From Nocardioides sp. Soil805 (GTDB lineage Bacteria; Actinomycetota; Actinomycetes; Propionibacteriales; Nocardioidaceae), in the NCBI RefSeq assembly GCF_001429625.1, contig NZ_LMSU01000002.1:310001-374000 (forward strand): a stretch of 64,000 nt of DNA. The letters run 5' to 3'. Made by a program: the position numbers and the translations under genes. The first letter of the stretch is position 1; each line of letters opens with the position of its first letter. This document shows, one piece after another, positions 62,846 through 64,000 of this stretch. A model generated the notes under the pieces. That model did not search any database, was not told the DNA's origin, and saw nothing but the letters and a program-made list of their open reading frames with translations.

Positions 62846-64000
62846 ATGGGGGCAGGTGTGGCGCAGTCTCGGGAGCGCGTCGTCGACGCCGCGCAGTCCT
62901 GGTCCGACGCCCCGACCCGTGCGTCCCTCCGGGTGCTCGCCGAGGGGGCGGCCGCGCTGGCCGGCTTCGCGCAGTCGGCGATCAGCGTGCGCCGCGGCGA
63001 CGCCCTCGTGGTCGTGGCGACCTCGGGTCCCGAGCTCGCCGACCTGCACGGCACCTGGCTCCCCGTCGAGGTGCTGGAGAAGGAGCTGGCCGAGGCGGAC
63101 GTCTGGGGCGACCTGCGGTTCGTGCCCCACGACCGGGTGGGCGACGAGGTGCTCGCCTACAGCCACGTCCCGGACATCGAGCCGGTGGACGGTCCCGACG
63201 GCTGGCACCCCCTCGACCTGCTGGCGGCGCCCCTGTACGACGACGACGGCACGCTGCGCGGCCTGCTCACCGTCGACGCCCCCACCGACGGTCTCCGCCC
63301 CGGTCCGCTCCAGCGCGAGGTGCTGGCCAAGTACGCCGGCGTGGCCCGCAGCTCGGTCCTGCTCGCCCTCGAGCGCGAGGAGCTCGCCGAGCGCGTGCGG
63401 ATGGCGACCGAGGCGCGCCAGATGGTGCGCCGGGCCATGGGGGAGCCCTCGCTCGACCTCGTCATCGCTGCCTGCCGCGGGGCGGTCGTGTCGTCCTTCG
63501 ACGCCTCCGGCATGTGGCTGTCCGCCTTCCACACCGACGGCGGTACGTCGAGCACGTGGTTCGCCGAGGACGGCCTCCCGCAGCCGGTGCTCGACGAGCT
63601 CGACGAGCTGCTGGTCCGGCTCGCCAACCTCTACTGGGCCGAGCAGTACGTCGCGGACTTCTCCGTCGGGCGCACGGACCACCCGGGCATGAGCGCCGTT
63701 GAGGCCGCCCGCCTGCTGGACTTCCTCGACCAGATCCACATCCGCTCGGTGCTGTTCGTCCCGCTCGGCGCCGGGGTCGAGTGTCTCGGCTTCCTGGCGC
63801 TCGCGCGCAGCTCCGACAGCCGGCCGTGGACCGACATGCAGCGTCAGGCCGCCCTCGACATCGGCCGCGACCTCGGTCGCGCCGTCGCCAACGCGCGCCA
63901 GCTCGACACCGAGCGCGCGCTGGTCAATCGGCTGCGCGACCTCGACGGCTACCGCGTCGAGCTCGTCAACACGGTGGCCCACGAGCTGCGCAACCCCCTC
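62846..64000 (+). CDS. GAF-domain sensor histidine kinase (3' end cut off)
   Basis: The frame from the ATG at 62846 is open to the window edge, 385 codons; a GTG at 62858 is an alternative. Two GAF-like domains follow: ADLHGTWLPVEVLE to LRGLLTVDAPTDG, and AAVVSSFDASGMWLSAF to FVPLGAGVECLGFLAL. The last residues (LVNTVAHELRNPL) are the H-box of a HisKA domain with its phospho-acceptor His. The ATPase part lies outside. It would autophosphorylate in response to a ligand sensed in the GAF domains; no membrane helix is seen. The partner response regulator is not in the window. Confidence 0.88.
   Translation, partial: MGAGVAQSRERVVDAAQSWSDAPTRASLRVLAEGAAALAGFAQSAISVRRGDALVVVATSGPELADLHGTWLPVEVLEKELAEADVWGDLRFVPHDRVGDEVLAYSHVPDIEPVDGPDGWHPLDLLAAPLYDDDGTLRGLLTVDAPTDGLRPGPLQREVLAKYAGVARSSVLLALEREELAERVRMATEARQMVRRAMGEPSLDLVIAACRGAVVSSFDASGMWLSAFHTDGGTSSTWFAEDGLPQPVLDELDELLVRLANLYWAEQYVADFSVGRTDHPGMSAVEAARLLDFLDQIHIRSVLFVPLGAGVECLGFLALARSSDSRPWTDMQRQAALDIGRDLGRAVANARQLDTERALVNRLRDLDGYRVELVNTVAHELRNPL

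Overview
The window is very GC-rich, densely packed, uses many GTG starts, and looks chromosomal. An HspR/HAIR-controlled dnaK-grpE-dnaJ-hspR operon, a clpB with its own HAIR-like site, histidine degradation through HutF, and a TPR-CHAT/subtilase/sigma-factor locus all point to a free-living actinobacterium. A Nocardioides-like member of the Nocardioidaceae fits best, by inference from gene content and style. I saw no rRNA, tRNA, CRISPR array, insertion sequence or prophage.

Layout. 1-8.5 kb: a cut-off secreted fibronectin-III protein, an M20 peptidase/MFS pair, three oxidoreductases (quinone reductase type, Old Yellow Enzyme, nitroreductase) and a cysteine-synthase-fold enzyme. 8.6-12.4 kb: a translationally coupled set, M20 amidohydrolase-hutF-hutI, for the late steps of histidine breakdown. 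12.6-17.7 kb: a TPR-CHAT caspase-like protease, a divergent cytosolic subtilase, an ECF-type sigma factor and a small coupled partner; this is the strongest candidate for an undescribed system. 17.9-28.9 kb: a 42-residue protein, a large LuxR/LAL regulator, a sucrase/ferredoxin-like protein beside a P450, transporters, a MarR regulator with paired operators and an aldo/keto reductase. 29-34.3 kb: two secreted metallopeptidases (M28 and M4) sharing a homologous C-terminal domain, a GNAT enzyme and a membrane-anchored SGNH hydrolase.

34.4-46.6 kb holds the heat-shock operon and clpB, separated by a sugar-kinase/isochorismatase pair, a Cys-rich pentapeptide-repeat protein, a 35-residue membrane peptide, a polytopic membrane protein, a NUDIX hydrolase and a two-half barrel protein. 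46.7-53 kb is metabolic: CPBP protease, DoxX, an FAD-linked 2-hydroxyacid dehydrogenase, an AEC carrier, a D-2-hydroxyacid dehydrogenase and an FMN 2-hydroxyacid oxidase. 53-61 kb looks like an aldarate (glucarate/galactarate) locus: two enolase-superfamily dehydratases, a GntR regulator with a twin operator, a tripartite tricarboxylate (TctABC) transporter, a universal stress protein and a LysR regulator. The end holds a teichoic-acid-type glycerophosphotransferase and a cut-off GAF sensor histidine kinase.

Three families of short palindromic or tandem repeats recur. They sit almost only between convergent gene ends. One copy lies in frame inside the M20 amidohydrolase gene. Another region is a symmetric structure of facing 32-bp tandem repeats around a central palindrome (54843-55228).
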